Below are positions 7,056 to 14,888 of a DNA stretch of 64,000 nt, piece after piece (the first letter of the stretch is position 1; each line of letters begins with the position of its first letter). The stretch is from NCBI RefSeq assembly GCF_001307805.1, contig NZ_CP013862.1, forward strand, positions 1,302,001 through 1,366,000, in the 5' to 3' direction. The position numbers and the translations under genes are program-made. Under the pieces are notes generated by a model. The model had not been told where the DNA came from. It worked only from the letters and a program-made list of their open reading frames with translations, and made no database searches. The DNA comes from Lentibacillus amyloliquefaciens (GTDB lineage Bacteria; Bacillota; Bacilli; Bacillales; Amphibacillaceae).

Positions 7056-7928
7056 TTATTTTTCTGTGACCGGTACCCATATTTCACTCTTAAATTTCGG
7101 CGAGCTTGTATTCTTATTTTCATTCCATAGAATTTCAGGACCTTCTACTTGCTCGTAATTAGAAGACGGGAACCATTCGGAATAAATACGCCCCCAGATA
7201 TCCTGTAATGTTTCAGGAAATGGTCCAACAGATTCAAATACAGCCCATGTTAGAGCAGGAACATCAAGTTGGATAAAGTTATTAGGACATTCATTTGTTG
7301 TTGCAACACCGATATAATGATCAAGTTCCCCTTTTTCTTCCATTCGACCTTCTGAAAAGTTTACAGATCCACTAAGCAGTCCCACAGGTTCAACATTAGA
7401 AAGTTTTTTAAGTTCATTTATCGCTTCACCATCTAAACTTTCCCACATAGAGGCGATTTCTGGATTAACTCCGTTGAAAATAATAGGGACTCTTTTTTTA
7501 ATTCCAATGATGCTAAATGCCTCTTTTTCTTCAATTCGATAGTCCATTGCAATTCCTCCTTTAATTGATAGCTGGAAGGTCATTCGTGGATAGGCTTTTA
7601 TTGTGTGACCATTATTTCTAGCTTCTGATGGTGTTATCCCATGAAGGCTATGAAAAGCCCTCGTAAAAGAGTCTGGAGAATTGTATCCGTATTTAATGGC
7701 GATATCAATAATCCTGAAATTGCTATTGTTCAGCTCAAAAGCTGCAAGAGTGAGACGCCTTCTCCGAATATACTCCGACAACGTTACACCTGCCAGAAAC
7801 GAAAACATTCGTTTGAAATGATACTCTGAACATAATACCCGCTTTGCTACTTCACGACTGTCAATTCTATTGGCAAGATTTTCTTCAATAAAGCTCAAAG
7901 CATCATTCATGTTTTTAAGTGAATTCAC
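7056..7928 (-). CDS. AraC-family regulator with GyrI-like effector domain
   Basis: This 290-residue regulator has an N-terminal AraC DNA-binding domain (two helix-turn-helix motifs around [20 protein letters not shown] and [20 protein letters not shown], with the family motif [18 protein letters not shown]). A C-terminal GyrI/AraC effector-binding domain follows and ends EIWVPVTEK. Such proteins activate genes on binding small, often hydrophobic cations or drugs. The start is placed at the GTG at 7928 because AAGGGAGG lies 8 nt before it; the longer frame to 7997 has no site. No obvious target gene is adjacent in the same orientation. Confidence 0.85.
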   Translation of the reverse strand: MNSLKNMNDALSFIEENLANRIDSREVAKRVLCSEYHFKRMFSFLAGVTLSEYIRRRRLTLAAFELNNSNFRIIDIAIKYGYNSPDSFTRAFHSLHGITPSEARNNGHTIKAYPRMTFQLSIKGGIAMDYRIEEKEAFSIIGIKKRVPIIFNGVNPEIASMWESLDGEAINELKKLSNVEPVGLLSGSVNFSEGRMEEKGELDHYIGVATTNECPNNFIQLDVPALTWAVFESVGPFPETLQDIWGRIYSEWFPSSNYEQVEGPEILWNENKNTSSPKFKSEIWVPVTEK

Positions 7929-8047
7929 TTTAATGACCTCCCTTACATCAACAGAATAGCAAGAAATGAAAGATTCTATCCGACTTTTCATGCACACTTA
8001 TGCAGGGTCAACTTATTCTTCCGCAATATGGTCCCGTCAGACACAGT

Positions 8048-8082
8048 GCTTCTTCAGCAACTGCGCCCGTTGCGGTATAGTA
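8048..8082 (+). repeat. GCGCCC mini-repeat, copy 8
   Basis: GCTTCTTCAGCAACTGCGCC continues as CGTTGCGGTATAGTAAG. It lies between the AraC gene and the toxin locus. Confidence 0.55.
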
Positions 8083-8204
8083 AGATCAATCCTTTTAAGT
8101 TAACGTGGCATGAACAATGATTTATACTATTTGTTGTTAAATTAATGCTCAGTTTGAAGGAGCCAAATAATTCCTCATTAATTACAGTATAAATGATAGC
8201 AATA

Positions 8205-8213
8205 TGTTATAAT
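8205..8213 (+). promoter_or_regulatory. Extended -10 promoter of the type I toxin mRNA
   Basis: TGTTATAAT is a consensus extended -10. No strong -35 is visible. It would start an mRNA near 8220 with a leader of roughly 90 nt before the toxin start. Confidence 0.55.
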
Positions 8214-8312
8214 AGAATACAATAGACTGGCTTCGCATGAGGGGTTTGGTAGCACTGTCGATCTGCCGTTAGTCTTCGTTGGGAGACTTCCCAGGGAGGG
8301 AGGTGCTTGCCA

Positions 8313-8399
8313 ATGGACATTGTTAGTGCACTGACGCTGATGATATCCTTCGGGATGTTGGTGGCGTTTATTATGTCTGACAAAAACCATAAAAAATAA
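8313..8399 (+). CDS. Holin-like type I toxin, 28 residues
   Basis: GGGAGGTG at 8298-8305 is followed 7 nt later by an ATG that opens a 28-codon ORF: MDIVSALTLMISFG, then MLVAFIMS and a charged tail DKNHKK. One membrane helix plus a short lysine-rich tail is the pattern of the putative holin-like toxins of the TxpA/BsrG/Fst class, which depolarise or damage the cell envelope when not silenced. The leader contains GC-rich self-complementary sequence around the ribosome site, as in toxin mRNAs held untranslated. A candidate antisense RNA overlaps the 3' end. The gene is too short for ordinary gene callers. Confidence 0.75.
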   Translation: MDIVSALTLMISFGMLVAFIMSDKNHKK

Positions 8400-8442
8400 C
8401 CCCTCTTATGCGTTTGAACGGCGCTGAGGGATTATTTTTTCC
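8391..8442. terminator. Bidirectional terminator at the toxin 3' end
   Basis: AATAACCCCTC pairs with GAGGGATTATT (one mismatch), with T-runs on both sides. It overlaps the toxin stop codon. Confidence 0.65.
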
Positions 8443-8481
8443 TTTTGCTGCCTAACCCCTCTTGATGGGGTTCGGTCTATT

Positions 8482-8518
8482 AAACCGTAGGCGTGGGAGC
8501 GTCTACGGTTTTATTATT
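8482..8518 (+). terminator. Terminator of the toxin mRNA
   Basis: AAACCGTAG and CTACGGTTT form a perfect 9-bp stem followed by TATTATTAT. It is the second terminator behind the toxin and would set the 3' end that overlaps the antisense RNA. Confidence 0.7.
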
Positions 8519-8627
8519 ATATGATCTTCTATGTACAGTATACCCGATTTTGCTAAAAAAGAAAACACCAACTGTTACTTTTGTACAAAAAGACCTTACA
8601 AGCTAACGGTTAATCATTTTTCCTCCT

Positions 8628-8665
8628 GTGTTGCTCCACAACCGCGCCCGATTGCTTAAGACGTA
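8628..8665 (+). repeat. GCGCCC mini-repeat, copy 9
   Basis: GCTCCACAACCGCGCCCGAT continues as TGCTTAAGACGT. It lies at the 3' end of the broken membrane-protein gene. Confidence 0.5.
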
Positions 8666-8697
8666 TTTAATGCCGACTTTTTTCGCCAATCGCTTCG

Positions 8698-9024
8698 TCA
8701 AATAAGAAGCCACCGTAGTTCTATTACCGATACACCCAATACAATAATTGTGCCAATAAGTAGTAAGATAAAATATTGTCTTTTACCTGTAACTAACATT
8801 TCAAGGACTCGAACAGCTCAAGATAACCCTAAGCAAAGGGTCATTGCAAAAGTTAATACATTTGATAGATCGGTTGAATAGTTTGAACTTCCTAATGCTG
8901 ACGTGGATATAAATAACAGTCGTATAGCAAAATAAAGCGTTAAAAGGGAAAAGAGAAATTCTAAAGCCAAAAATAACTTATTTCTTTCTTTGCATCTTTC
9001 CTGAATTTTGCCGATCAATTTCAC
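8698..9024 (-). pseudogene. Small membrane protein interrupted by an in-frame TGA
   Basis: The frame from a GTG at 9024 encodes 68 residues with two membrane segments and stops at a TGA (8820-8818). The same frame then stays open for 39 more codons (AVRVLEMLVTGKRQYFILLL, then a third membrane segment and ELRWLLI) to a TGA at 8698. The downstream part looks like ordinary membrane-protein sequence, so the internal TGA probably replaced a sense codon such as TGG, CGA or GGA. No family is recognised. The start is weakly supported (AGGA about 5 nt before the GTG). Confidence 0.55.
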
Positions 9025-9051
9025 TTCATCCTACCCCTTATAAATAATGGA

Positions 9052-9098
9052 CGTATTCTTATTCCTGATTAGTGCCCTTTTCTTGAAGATAGCTATTT
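9052..9098 (+). repeat. GCGCCC mini-repeat, copy 10
   Basis: CGTATTCTTATTCCTGATTA continues as GTGCCCTTTTCTTGAAGATAGCTATT. It overlaps the last codons of the gene ending at 9093. Confidence 0.55.
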
Positions 9099-9434
9099 AC
9101 TAATAACTTTCTCCTTTTTGCTATAAATTTCATAAGCAAAACATCCAAATAATAACCCTGTTCCAGCTCCCAAACCAATTGTTGATGGTAAGGAAATTGG
9201 GGAAAATATGCTAAGAGTTACAGCAACAGCACAACCAATCATCATTCCGAGTGGTATTAAACTATCTAATAAATTTTGAGCGCCTTTTGATTTTTTCTTA
9301 CCCAGGGTGCCTTTCTTATATTTATGTTTCATTCTTATAACTACAAATACTGCAATCCCACCTGCTATTACAACAGGCAGTGAAACGCGCGCAATTTCCA
9401 AAGCTAAGCCCGTATTAGAATCCTCCATTTTCAC
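9093..9434 (-). CDS. Hypothetical membrane protein, 113 residues
   Basis: The product has three hydrophobic segments (about 15-33, 57-75 and 83-102) separated by a lysine-rich loop (MKHKYKKGTLGKKKSKG), and ends in KKEKVISK. The frame opens with GTG, but ATG at residue 3 is equally possible because AGGTGA lies just before it. No known family is recognised. It sits among other small membrane-protein genes with an intergenic mini-repeat on each side. Codon use and the hydrophobic pattern support a real gene. Confidence 0.6.
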   Translation of the reverse strand: MKMEDSNTGLALEIARVSLPVVIAGGIAVFVVIRMKHKYKKGTLGKKKSKGAQNLLDSLIPLGMMIGCAVAVTLSIFSPISLPSTIGLGAGTGLLFGCFAYEIYSKKEKVISK

Positions 9435-9490
9435 CTGTAAATTGATTCAATTTTAACACAATTCATCCATTAAATGACCATTTTGTACGA

Positions 9491-9540
9491 AACGGGCGCC
9501 AAGACTTATTCCGGAATGGCGCTCGATTCAGGAAGAGATT
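9491..9540 (+). repeat. GCGCCC mini-repeat, copy 11 (GCGCTC variant)
   Basis: GGGCGCC, then CTTATTCCGGAATGGCGCTC, then GATTCAGGAAGAG. It has the same order of parts as the other copies. Confidence 0.55.
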
Positions 9541-9546
9541 TTTATG

Positions 9547-9951
9547 TCAACTTGCCATTTCTTGCGAGAACCTTAGTAAATATCCATCAGGGTCTTGAAC
9601 AAGAAATTCTTTTTGTATAAATGTATTATCATTACTTGTATATTCGCTGACAGTGGGCTCTCTGAAAAGTGGAATGTATTGTTTTCTTAAACGATTAATG
9701 ACAGGTTGTATGTCCTCAATGTCTATTTCAAAATTAATTCCCCTACCAAATGGGTGCTTCAGCTCCCCAGTGTCCCAATGACCATTGATTTCTTCTAGCA
9801 TTATTTGTGTTTCCTCTTCTAACGAAACAAATACAAATTTATCGTCTACACGTTCATATTCTAATTTGAAGCCGAGCAATTCTATATAAAACCATTTGGA
9901 CTTTTCAATATCTGTTACAGATAACTCTGGAATTAAAGCATTGAATTTCAT
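9547..9951 (-). CDS. VOC-family protein (bleomycin-resistance/glyoxalase fold)
   Basis: This 134-residue single-unit vicinal oxygen chelate protein has two beta-alpha-beta-beta-beta halves: PELSVTDIEKSKWFYIELLGF at the N-terminus and INFEIDIEDIQPVINRLRKQ near 72-92, ending FLVQDPDGYLLRFSQ. The pattern resembles bleomycin-binding proteins more than metal-dependent glyoxalases, because the usual metal histidine near the start is absent (PELSV). Bleomycin-type members sequester drugs as dimers. AAGGAG precedes the ATG. It is a single gene between two mini-repeats. The substrate is unknown. Confidence 0.8.
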   Translation of the reverse strand: MKFNALIPELSVTDIEKSKWFYIELLGFKLEYERVDDKFVFVSLEEETQIMLEEINGHWDTGELKHPFGRGINFEIDIEDIQPVINRLRKQYIPLFREPTVSEYTSNDNTFIQKEFLVQDPDGYLLRFSQEMAS

Positions 9952-9979
9952 TGTTTATTCTCCTTAGCTCTCTAGTAAA

Positions 9980-10047
9980 GTTATTCAACATAATAGCCCG
10001 AAAAATAAATGGTTATTCCGCGAATGCGCCCTTTAATGGAAGAAAGC
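9980..10047 (+). repeat. GCGCCC mini-repeats, copies 12 and 13
   Basis: A degenerate copy (TTATTCAACATAATAGCCCG, 9980-9999) is followed by a better one (TTATTCCGCGAATGCGCCCT, from 10013). They form the only close tandem of this family in the window. Confidence 0.5.
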
Positions 10048-10124
10048 TAAAACACTATTAGTATCTATAACGTTGGATTTTTAGAAACAATGGCCAGATA
10101 AAAAAGTAATCCCCATCTTGGAAA

Positions 10125-10511
10125 TTATCCTTTCTCTTCCGGCTTAATTGTTTTGATTTTCTTAATGAAATAGTAATGTTTGTAGAGGCCAAGCACAACA
10201 AGCACGATTTGCACCAAGATAATATGCATAATAAATATCGAAAGTATAATAAAGAAATCAGCAATCAGATTGATACGGATTTTCTCTTTCCGCCTCATGC
10301 CTCTTTTCTGGCGGAAGCCTTCCACGTATTTGTCATACACCTCAGTGCTTTTGAACCAATTATCAAGTCGCTCGGAACTTTTCGTGAAACAAAAAGCTGC
10401 AACTAAGTAAAACGGACCTCCAGGCAGAACAGGGAGTATCGTTCCCGCAACGCCGATACCAAAAGATATAAGCCCAAGAAGAACCAATAGCGCTCTTTTG
10501 ATGTGTTTCAT
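10125..10511 (-). CDS. DUF454 (YbaN-type) inner membrane protein
   Basis: This 128-residue protein matches DUF454: a first membrane segment with LLVLLGLISFGIGVAGTILPVLPGGPFYLVAAFCF, then SSERLDNWFKSTEVYDKYV, a basic linker (KRGMRRKEKIR) and two further membrane segments. The start at 10511 is preferred because GAAGGTGA precedes it; a longer ATG at 10526 has a poorly spaced AGGGG. The function is unknown. Some family members lie next to heme or two-component genes, but nothing here gives such a clue. Confidence 0.82.
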   Translation of the reverse strand: MKHIKRALLVLLGLISFGIGVAGTILPVLPGGPFYLVAAFCFTKSSERLDNWFKSTEVYDKYVEGFRQKRGMRRKEKIRINLIADFFIILSIFIMHIILVQIVLVVLGLYKHYYFIKKIKTIKPEEKG

Positions 10512-10526
10512 TGTGATCACCTTCAT

Positions 10527-11294
10527 CTATAGCCATATCCCCTAGTAATTGATACCTTCAGAAACCCTGCGCCCCCTGCTGGAAATTAATTTTTAACACT
10601 CTCTTACTTCCATTATTTTTATATTACTGAAAAATATCTTTGGCCCAATGACCTCTTCGTTTATTCCACAATCTGGACTGACTCTGAAGGACAACTTCTA
10701 TTCAGGAGTGGCACCCGATCGTATTGCCGTAACATATCATCCCCATCGGGTAGGCTTTCGTCAGCCGGACTGTTACGGTAAGTTTTCATGCCTATTAGCC
10801 GAGCTTTATAACACATTACTTCTCACTAAACAACGTGCTATTCGACGCAGAGGAAGCCTTTCAGAGTGTTACCTCATCATTCGACTCCTCGACATAACCC
10901 TTCAGTAAAAAATTAAAAACTGCCTGACCTTTACCGAAATTGTGTGACCACATTTCATTTGAGCCAGGAATATTTCACACCCGTTTTTGCGCCCGATTGC
11001 TTTAAACTGAATTAATTCAATCCAATAGATAAGCCCGTGAATCTGAAAGACCAACATCTGAAATTTTTTGTAGAAGTAGAATTTAAACATAATGTAAAAG
11101 CTGATTGCTGCCAAATAAATGCTTCTAATAAGAATAAGAGTGATAATTAACGTTTCGGATATCTTTCTCTTCCTAAAAAATTAACTTGTAAAGCACATAA
11201 ATTATAGAAGGCATTTCGATTATTAAGATAATTACTTATCACTACGCATAGTAAAAAATAACGTTTCAACTTTTACTGAAAATCTCTAGTCGGC
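10527..11294. other. Gene-poor stretch with degenerate mini-repeats
   Basis: No credible gene is seen in these 768 bp. Mini-repeat-like sequences lie at 10560-10590 (CTGCGCCCCC), 10694-10730 (CTATTCAGGAGTGGCACCCG continuing GATCGTATT) and 10980-11005 (TTTTTGCGCCCGATTGC). An open frame on the minus strand up to about 11180 has a hydrophobic, Tyr/Phe-rich translation but lacks a start and runs through a mini-repeat, so it may be a gene remnant. Confidence 0.45.
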
Positions 11295-12119
11295 TTAACT
11301 GTTTGCTCGCCTAAAACTTAAGGTGGCAAGCAAAATCAGGAGCGCTGTGAATCCCAGTAAGAAGAAAACTTCGCCGGTCATGGTGACTGGCTGGCCAAAG
11401 AATTTTATATTGAGACCCATTGCCTCCCTCACAGCCCCATTCAGGCTCTCCACGTCAATCATGATATGTTTCATTAGATCAACTCCATAAGTGACCGGAT
11501 TCAGTGTCACAAGGAAACTGACCCATCCGGGCATATTATTTAGCGGGAATAAGGCACCGGATAGAAAGATCATCGGCATAACAAGAATGTTTACAACCAG
11601 CTGAAACCCCTGCATGGAATTGAGCAGGCTCGCCACGAGCAGACCCAACGACGAGAAGGCACAAGCAATCATAAACATAACAGGTAGTATTTGGAAAAAT
11701 GAAACCAGATCAATTCCTATACCGAGCACAGGGAGGAGCACAAACATCATGACACCCTGCAAAAAAGCGACAGAAGCTGAGCCAAGCATTTTGCCAATTG
11801 CAATATTTACCCGGGACACCGGTGACACAAGAATTTCACGCATATAACCAAAATCACGGTCCTGTATAATCGAAAGCGATGAAAAAATTGATGTCATCAG
11901 CAAGGTCATTGACACAATCCCCGGGAAAATAAATTCTGTATAATTGAAGTTCTCCGCATTTGTCCCCGCACTAACTAATGATTCCATCGAACCACCCATC
12001 CCAATGCCAAATACCACCAGAAACAAAATAGGCATGGAAAAAGATCCGACCATCCGGGGACGGTCCCTGAAAAACTTGATAATATCCCGCTGCCAAATGG
12101 CGATAATTCCTTCCACCAA
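11295..12119 (-). CDS. ABC-2 type transporter permease (DrrB-like)
   Basis: This 274-residue permease is probably the membrane half of a drug or lipid exporter. It has six hydrophobic segments and the ABC-2 pattern: an N-terminal amphipathic part with RDIIKFFRDRPRMVGSFSMP, FPGIVSMTLLMTSIFSSLSI, DRDFGYMREILVSPVSR (the coupling region of the DrrB/NodJ group), and SGALFPLNNMPGWVSFLVTLNPVTYGVDLMKH near the end. It follows the ATPase gene with a 12-bp gap, so both come from one operon. The exported compound cannot be deduced. Confidence 0.9.
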   Translation of the reverse strand: MVEGIIAIWQRDIIKFFRDRPRMVGSFSMPILFLVVFGIGMGGSMESLVSAGTNAENFNYTEFIFPGIVSMTLLMTSIFSSLSIIQDRDFGYMREILVSPVSRVNIAIGKMLGSASVAFLQGVMMFVLLPVLGIGIDLVSFFQILPVMFMIACAFSSLGLLVASLLNSMQGFQLVVNILVMPMIFLSGALFPLNNMPGWVSFLVTLNPVTYGVDLMKHIMIDVESLNGAVREAMGLNIKFFGQPVTMTGEVFFLLGFTALLILLATLSFRRANS

Positions 12120-12131
12120 TCATCCCTCCTC

Positions 12132-13046
12132 TTAATCTCTGATTTCACGACCCGTAAATGACAGAAAAACATCGTTTAGTGTAGGTTTCCGGATATCCAG
12201 TCCAGTTAGCGGTGTCTGTAGCATTTTGATAAATTCGGAAACAAACGCATCGCTGTTTCCCACCTTGCAATAGATTACATCGTCTTTGAGCGATAACTCC
12301 ACCACATTGAAGTCTTCCCTGATTTCCTTCATGGCCGCTTCATTGTCGCTTGTGGTGATTTCGATAATATCGCCGCCGAGCTGCTGCTTTAATCGTTTTG
12401 GTGTATCAACCGCAATAATTTCCCCATGATCCATAATAGCAATACGATCACTGATTTCTGCCTCATCTAGGTAGTGGGTTGTCAGGAACATCGTAATATT
12501 TTCTTTTTCTTTCAGCTTTAAAATATATTCCCAGACATGAGCTCGCGTTTGTGGGTCAAGCCCCACTGTCGGCTCATCAAGAAATAGCACCTTTGGATAA
12601 TGAAGCAGCCCGCGTGCAATTTCCAAGCGGCGCTGCATGCCGCCGGAGAACTTCTCTACCAACGTATTTATACTTTCCTGTAAATCTACAATCTCCAGCA
12701 CCTCATCGATTCGGTGTTTACGGGAAGCGCGGGGCACACCATAGAATTTACAATGTAGCATTAAATTTTCCTTGGCGGTCAGTTTTTCATCCAGCGTATT
12801 TTGTTGGAATATGATTCCGATACTCTCCCGCACCCGGTTCTGCTGCTTTATTACATCATAGCCATTGATTGTGACGGTCCCACTCGTAGGCTGCAACATA
12901 GTGGATAAAATATTGATTGTCGTGCTTTTCCCTGCCCCATTCGGCCCAAGAAACCCGAAAATTTCTCCTTGTTCTACATAAAAGCTGCTATTGTTGACAG
13001 CCTGAAAAGATTTATAACGTTTATTTAAATTATGAACCTCGATCAA
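12132..13046 (-). CDS. ABC transporter ATP-binding protein (DrrA-like)
   Basis: This 304-residue ATPase of the daunorubicin-resistance type pairs with the permease downstream. Visible are Walker A GPNGAGKST (34-42), the Q-loop (FQQNTLDEKLTAKENL), signature FSGGMQRRLEIARGLL, Walker B VLFLDEPTVGLDPQTR, and the H-loop in FLTTHYLDEAE. A C-terminal extension of about 80 residues ending TLNDVFLSFTGREIRD is typical of DrrA. The start is a TTG at 13046 with AAGGGGG about 8 nt upstream. ATP hydrolysis would drive export by the DrrB-like partner. Confidence 0.93.
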   Translation of the reverse strand: MIEVHNLNKRYKSFQAVNNSSFYVEQGEIFGFLGPNGAGKSTTINILSTMLQPTSGTVTINGYDVIKQQNRVRESIGIIFQQNTLDEKLTAKENLMLHCKFYGVPRASRKHRIDEVLEIVDLQESINTLVEKFSGGMQRRLEIARGLLHYPKVLFLDEPTVGLDPQTRAHVWEYILKLKEKENITMFLTTHYLDEAEISDRIAIMDHGEIIAVDTPKRLKQQLGGDIIEITTSDNEAAMKEIREDFNVVELSLKDDVIYCKVGNSDAFVSEFIKMLQTPLTGLDIRKPTLNDVFLSFTGREIRD

Positions 13047-13154
13047 TTACTGGTCCCCCTTTTTTTCTACGCTGCCTTATATCAGGCTCACATGGACAGA
13101 CCTGATCACAAGAGTAAGAAGTAATTATCTGCAGGCGAACTTTCCAAGTCCAGC

Positions 13155-13190
13155 ATGCTACCTTTTCGCGCCCATTCGTATTAGCTATTG
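13155..13190 (+). repeat. GCGCCC mini-repeat, copy 14 (degenerate)
   Basis: CTACCTTTTCGCGCCCATTC continues as GTATTAGCTATTG. It abuts the stop of the small open frame at 13185. Confidence 0.45.
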
Positions 13191-13379
13191 CAGAATATAA
13201 ACTAAGACAACAATAACAAGCATTGCTGGTAAAATAAAATTATCGGCTCTCAACATACGTCTAACCAATTTATCATACTGAGCATTATTGCCATCTTGCT
13301 TTTTCAAATCTTCATACTGCTTATAATAAATCACAAACGGAATAAAATTTATTAAGAACAAAACAATTAAAAGAGTAAA
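13185..13379 (-). pseudogene. Remnant of a small two-helix membrane protein
   Basis: A 65-codon open frame encodes two membrane helices (FTLLIVLFLINFIPFVIYY and FILPAMLVIVVLVYIL) joined by a charged loop (KQYEDLKKQDGNNAQYDKLVR), with a clean stop at the mini-repeat. It has no ATG or GTG before the first helix. A TGA closes the frame directly upstream, and no ribosome site is present, so the N-terminus appears lost. No family is recognised. Confidence 0.4.
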
Positions 13380-13490
13380 TCATTAAAACAGTTTATTAAC
13401 CTTGGATATAATAAATTTTGACGATTCCAGTTCCAAACAGCTATTATGCTTTATGCAATGTTCCACTAAATGATCCTTAAATCCAGTTTG

Positions 13491-13538
13491 AGCGCTAATG
13501 CTTATTGCTGATTAGCGCCCTTTTCCGGAATAATGATC
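13491..13538 (+). repeat. GCGCCC mini-repeat, copy 15 (full length)
   Basis: AGCGCTAATGCTTATTGCTG is followed by ATTAGCGCCC and TTTTCCGGAATAATG. AGCGCTAAT pairs with ATTAGCGC. It lies just after the ASCH gene. Confidence 0.7.
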
Positions 13539-13544
13539 GTAAAA

Positions 13545-14000
13545 TTACTTCTTAAATATTACCTTAAACCTTTCACATACCACTGGTATTTTATTATGAA
13601 ATTCTTGATTGACCTCTTTAAATTCTTTCTTAAAAAAGTCTTCGTGTGCTTCACGCCAGTATCTCAATGTGCGATCGCCTTCACCTTCTAAATAAGCGTG
13701 TTCTTCAGTTACTTCGTCAAAAGGCACTGTCTCAACAGAAGTGGTTTCGACAATAGCTACGGCTCTTCCATCGCCGTCCAAAACAATATTATGAAGACCA
13801 ACGTACGGTAACGGCTCATCTTCCTCATACATCGTATAATTGGAAGCTGTCGCTGTTTTGGTGCCATTCAATACCAATTCAGCAAGTTCATCTGCCATTT
13901 CCTTAGAATCACCGAATGCCCACGCTTCATAATTTTCCGGTGCCTTCGGGTTTGCCCTTCTGTACGCCACCCACATTTGGTTAATTGAATCATTACTCAT
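13545..14000 (-). CDS. ASCH-domain protein
   Basis: This 151-residue protein has an ASCH domain, a PUA-like RNA-binding beta-barrel. Visible pieces are YEAWAFGDSKEMADELAELV, LNGTKTATASNYTMYEEDEPLPYVG, AVAIVETTSVETVPFDEVTEEHAYLEGEGDRTLRYWREAHEDFF, and the end PVVCERFKVIF. The GTKTATAS and EGEGDRTLRYWR elements are characteristic of the YqfB/YhfF-like branch. Some ASCH proteins hydrolyse modified cytidines; others are proposed RNA-binding regulators. The start at 14000 has AGGGTGAT in front; the longer frame to 14057 has no site. Confidence 0.85.
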   Translation of the reverse strand: MSNDSINQMWVAYRRANPKAPENYEAWAFGDSKEMADELAELVLNGTKTATASNYTMYEEDEPLPYVGLHNIVLDGDGRAVAIVETTSVETVPFDEVTEEHAYLEGEGDRTLRYWREAHEDFFKKEFKEVNQEFHNKIPVVCERFKVIFKK

Positions 14001-14060
14001 ATATATCACCCTGCTTTCTATTTCTTCTTTATTTGAGAATTTAGCCCTTATATACAATAT

Positions 14061-14110
14061 TGGCGCTATTCCTTATTCAAGTTAAGCGCCCGTTTAAGGA
14101 ACAACTTTAT
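14061..14110 (+). repeat. GCGCCC mini-repeat, copy 16 (full length)
   Basis: TGGCGCTATTCCTTATTCAA, then GTTAAGCGCCCG and TTTAAGGAACAA. It overlaps the end of the IstB frame and is the last copy seen in the window. Confidence 0.7.
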
Positions 14111-14888
14111 TAAATGAAACAAGTCTATTGTCACTAATCACCAGTACATGTGTGTTTTGCAAGCAAAAAGTCGAGAATAATGCATGTTTTACACGGTGAC
14201 TGTCCCCAGTAAAGCTCAAGATGTGAGCGTGGTGAATGATACGATCTACCAAAGCGGCGGTTAACCGCGCGTCCACAAATATTTTATTCCATTGGCTAAA
14301 CTCTAAGTTAGATGTAATGACAAGGCTGCGCTGTTCATACCAATCAGATATGAGCTGAAATAGTAATTCAGCACCATCCTTGCTAAACGGAACGTAGCCC
14401 ATTTCATCCAAAATGATCATACTAACTTTATTAAACTTGTTGCGAAATTGTTGGTAGCGTCCTTCTCTCCACGATTTCTCAAGCAATTCTACCAAATCGG
14501 CCACTCGATAAAAACGAACATCATATCCATTTCTACAAGCTTTCCTGCCCAATGCAGTCACAAGATGCGATTTTCCGGTGCCTGGCGCTCCAGTCAATAC
14601 TAAATTCTCTTTTCTATCTATAAAATGGAGCGATTCGAGTGCGTTTCTGTCAAGTTGTGGAGGGAATCGTACATGATCACTCCACTGATAATTTTCTAAT
14701 TCCTTTTCATTCATAAACTTAGCCTTTTTGATTAATCGTTCGCCTTTTGCGGCTTCTCTTAAATCCAATTCTTCCTGTAATAGTGTTGTTAAGAACTGCT
14801 CTGGATTTTCAAAAGGTACTTTCTCATACACATCTGCCACATGTGCTAATCGTAGTGCTTTACATTTTTCACGTATTGAATTAGACAT
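14094..14888 (-). CDS. istB: IS21-family helper ATPase IstB
   Basis: This 264-residue AAA+ ATPase assists the IS21 transposase by stimulating strand transfer and target choice. Walker A is GAPGTGKS (100-107), Walker B is MIILDEMGYVPF, and the IstB motifs RYQQFRNKFNK, LVITSNLEFSQWNKIF and ALVDRIIHHAHILSFTGDSHR are present. It overlaps the end of the decayed istA by 8 bp, the usual IS21 layout. The protein looks complete, with an atypical tail after the family's normal end (about 20 residues reaching the mini-repeat). Without a functional IstA it cannot mobilise this copy alone. Confidence 0.88.
   Translation of the reverse strand: MSNSIREKCKALRLAHVADVYEKVPFENPEQFLTTLLQEELDLREAAKGERLIKKAKFMNEKELENYQWSDHVRFPPQLDRNALESLHFIDRKENLVLTGAPGTGKSHLVTALGRKACRNGYDVRFYRVADLVELLEKSWREGRYQQFRNKFNKVSMIILDEMGYVPFSKDGAELLFQLISDWYEQRSLVITSNLEFSQWNKIFVDARLTAALVDRIIHHAHILSFTGDSHRVKHALFSTFCLQNTHVLVISDNRLVSFNKVVP

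Larger units (their letters stand above)
8390..8530 (-). ncRNA. Candidate antisense antitoxin RNA
   Basis: On the minus strand TATACT (8542-8537) could start an RNA near 8530. It would run back over the toxin mRNA 3' region and stop at the bidirectional hairpin 8395-8436, whose minus-strand side is followed by TTATTTTTT. This layout, a convergent RNA overlapping the toxin 3' end, is that of TxpA/RatA-type pairs. The promoter has no good -35, so expression is inferred. Confidence 0.5.

Noticed and set aside
10648..10908. 86-codon plus-strand open frame
   Set aside because: It has no ribosome site and a biased, unlikely composition, and it runs through a degenerate mini-repeat at 10694-10730.
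10902..11180. Minus-strand hydrophobic open frame as a membrane-protein gene
   Set aside because: It lacks a start with a ribosome site and reads through a GCGCCC repeat, which elsewhere lies outside genes. At best it is a remnant.
1..14110. Mini-repeats as a CRISPR array
   Set aside because: The copies are hundreds of bases apart, variable and separated by genes; there are no regular spacers and no cas genes.
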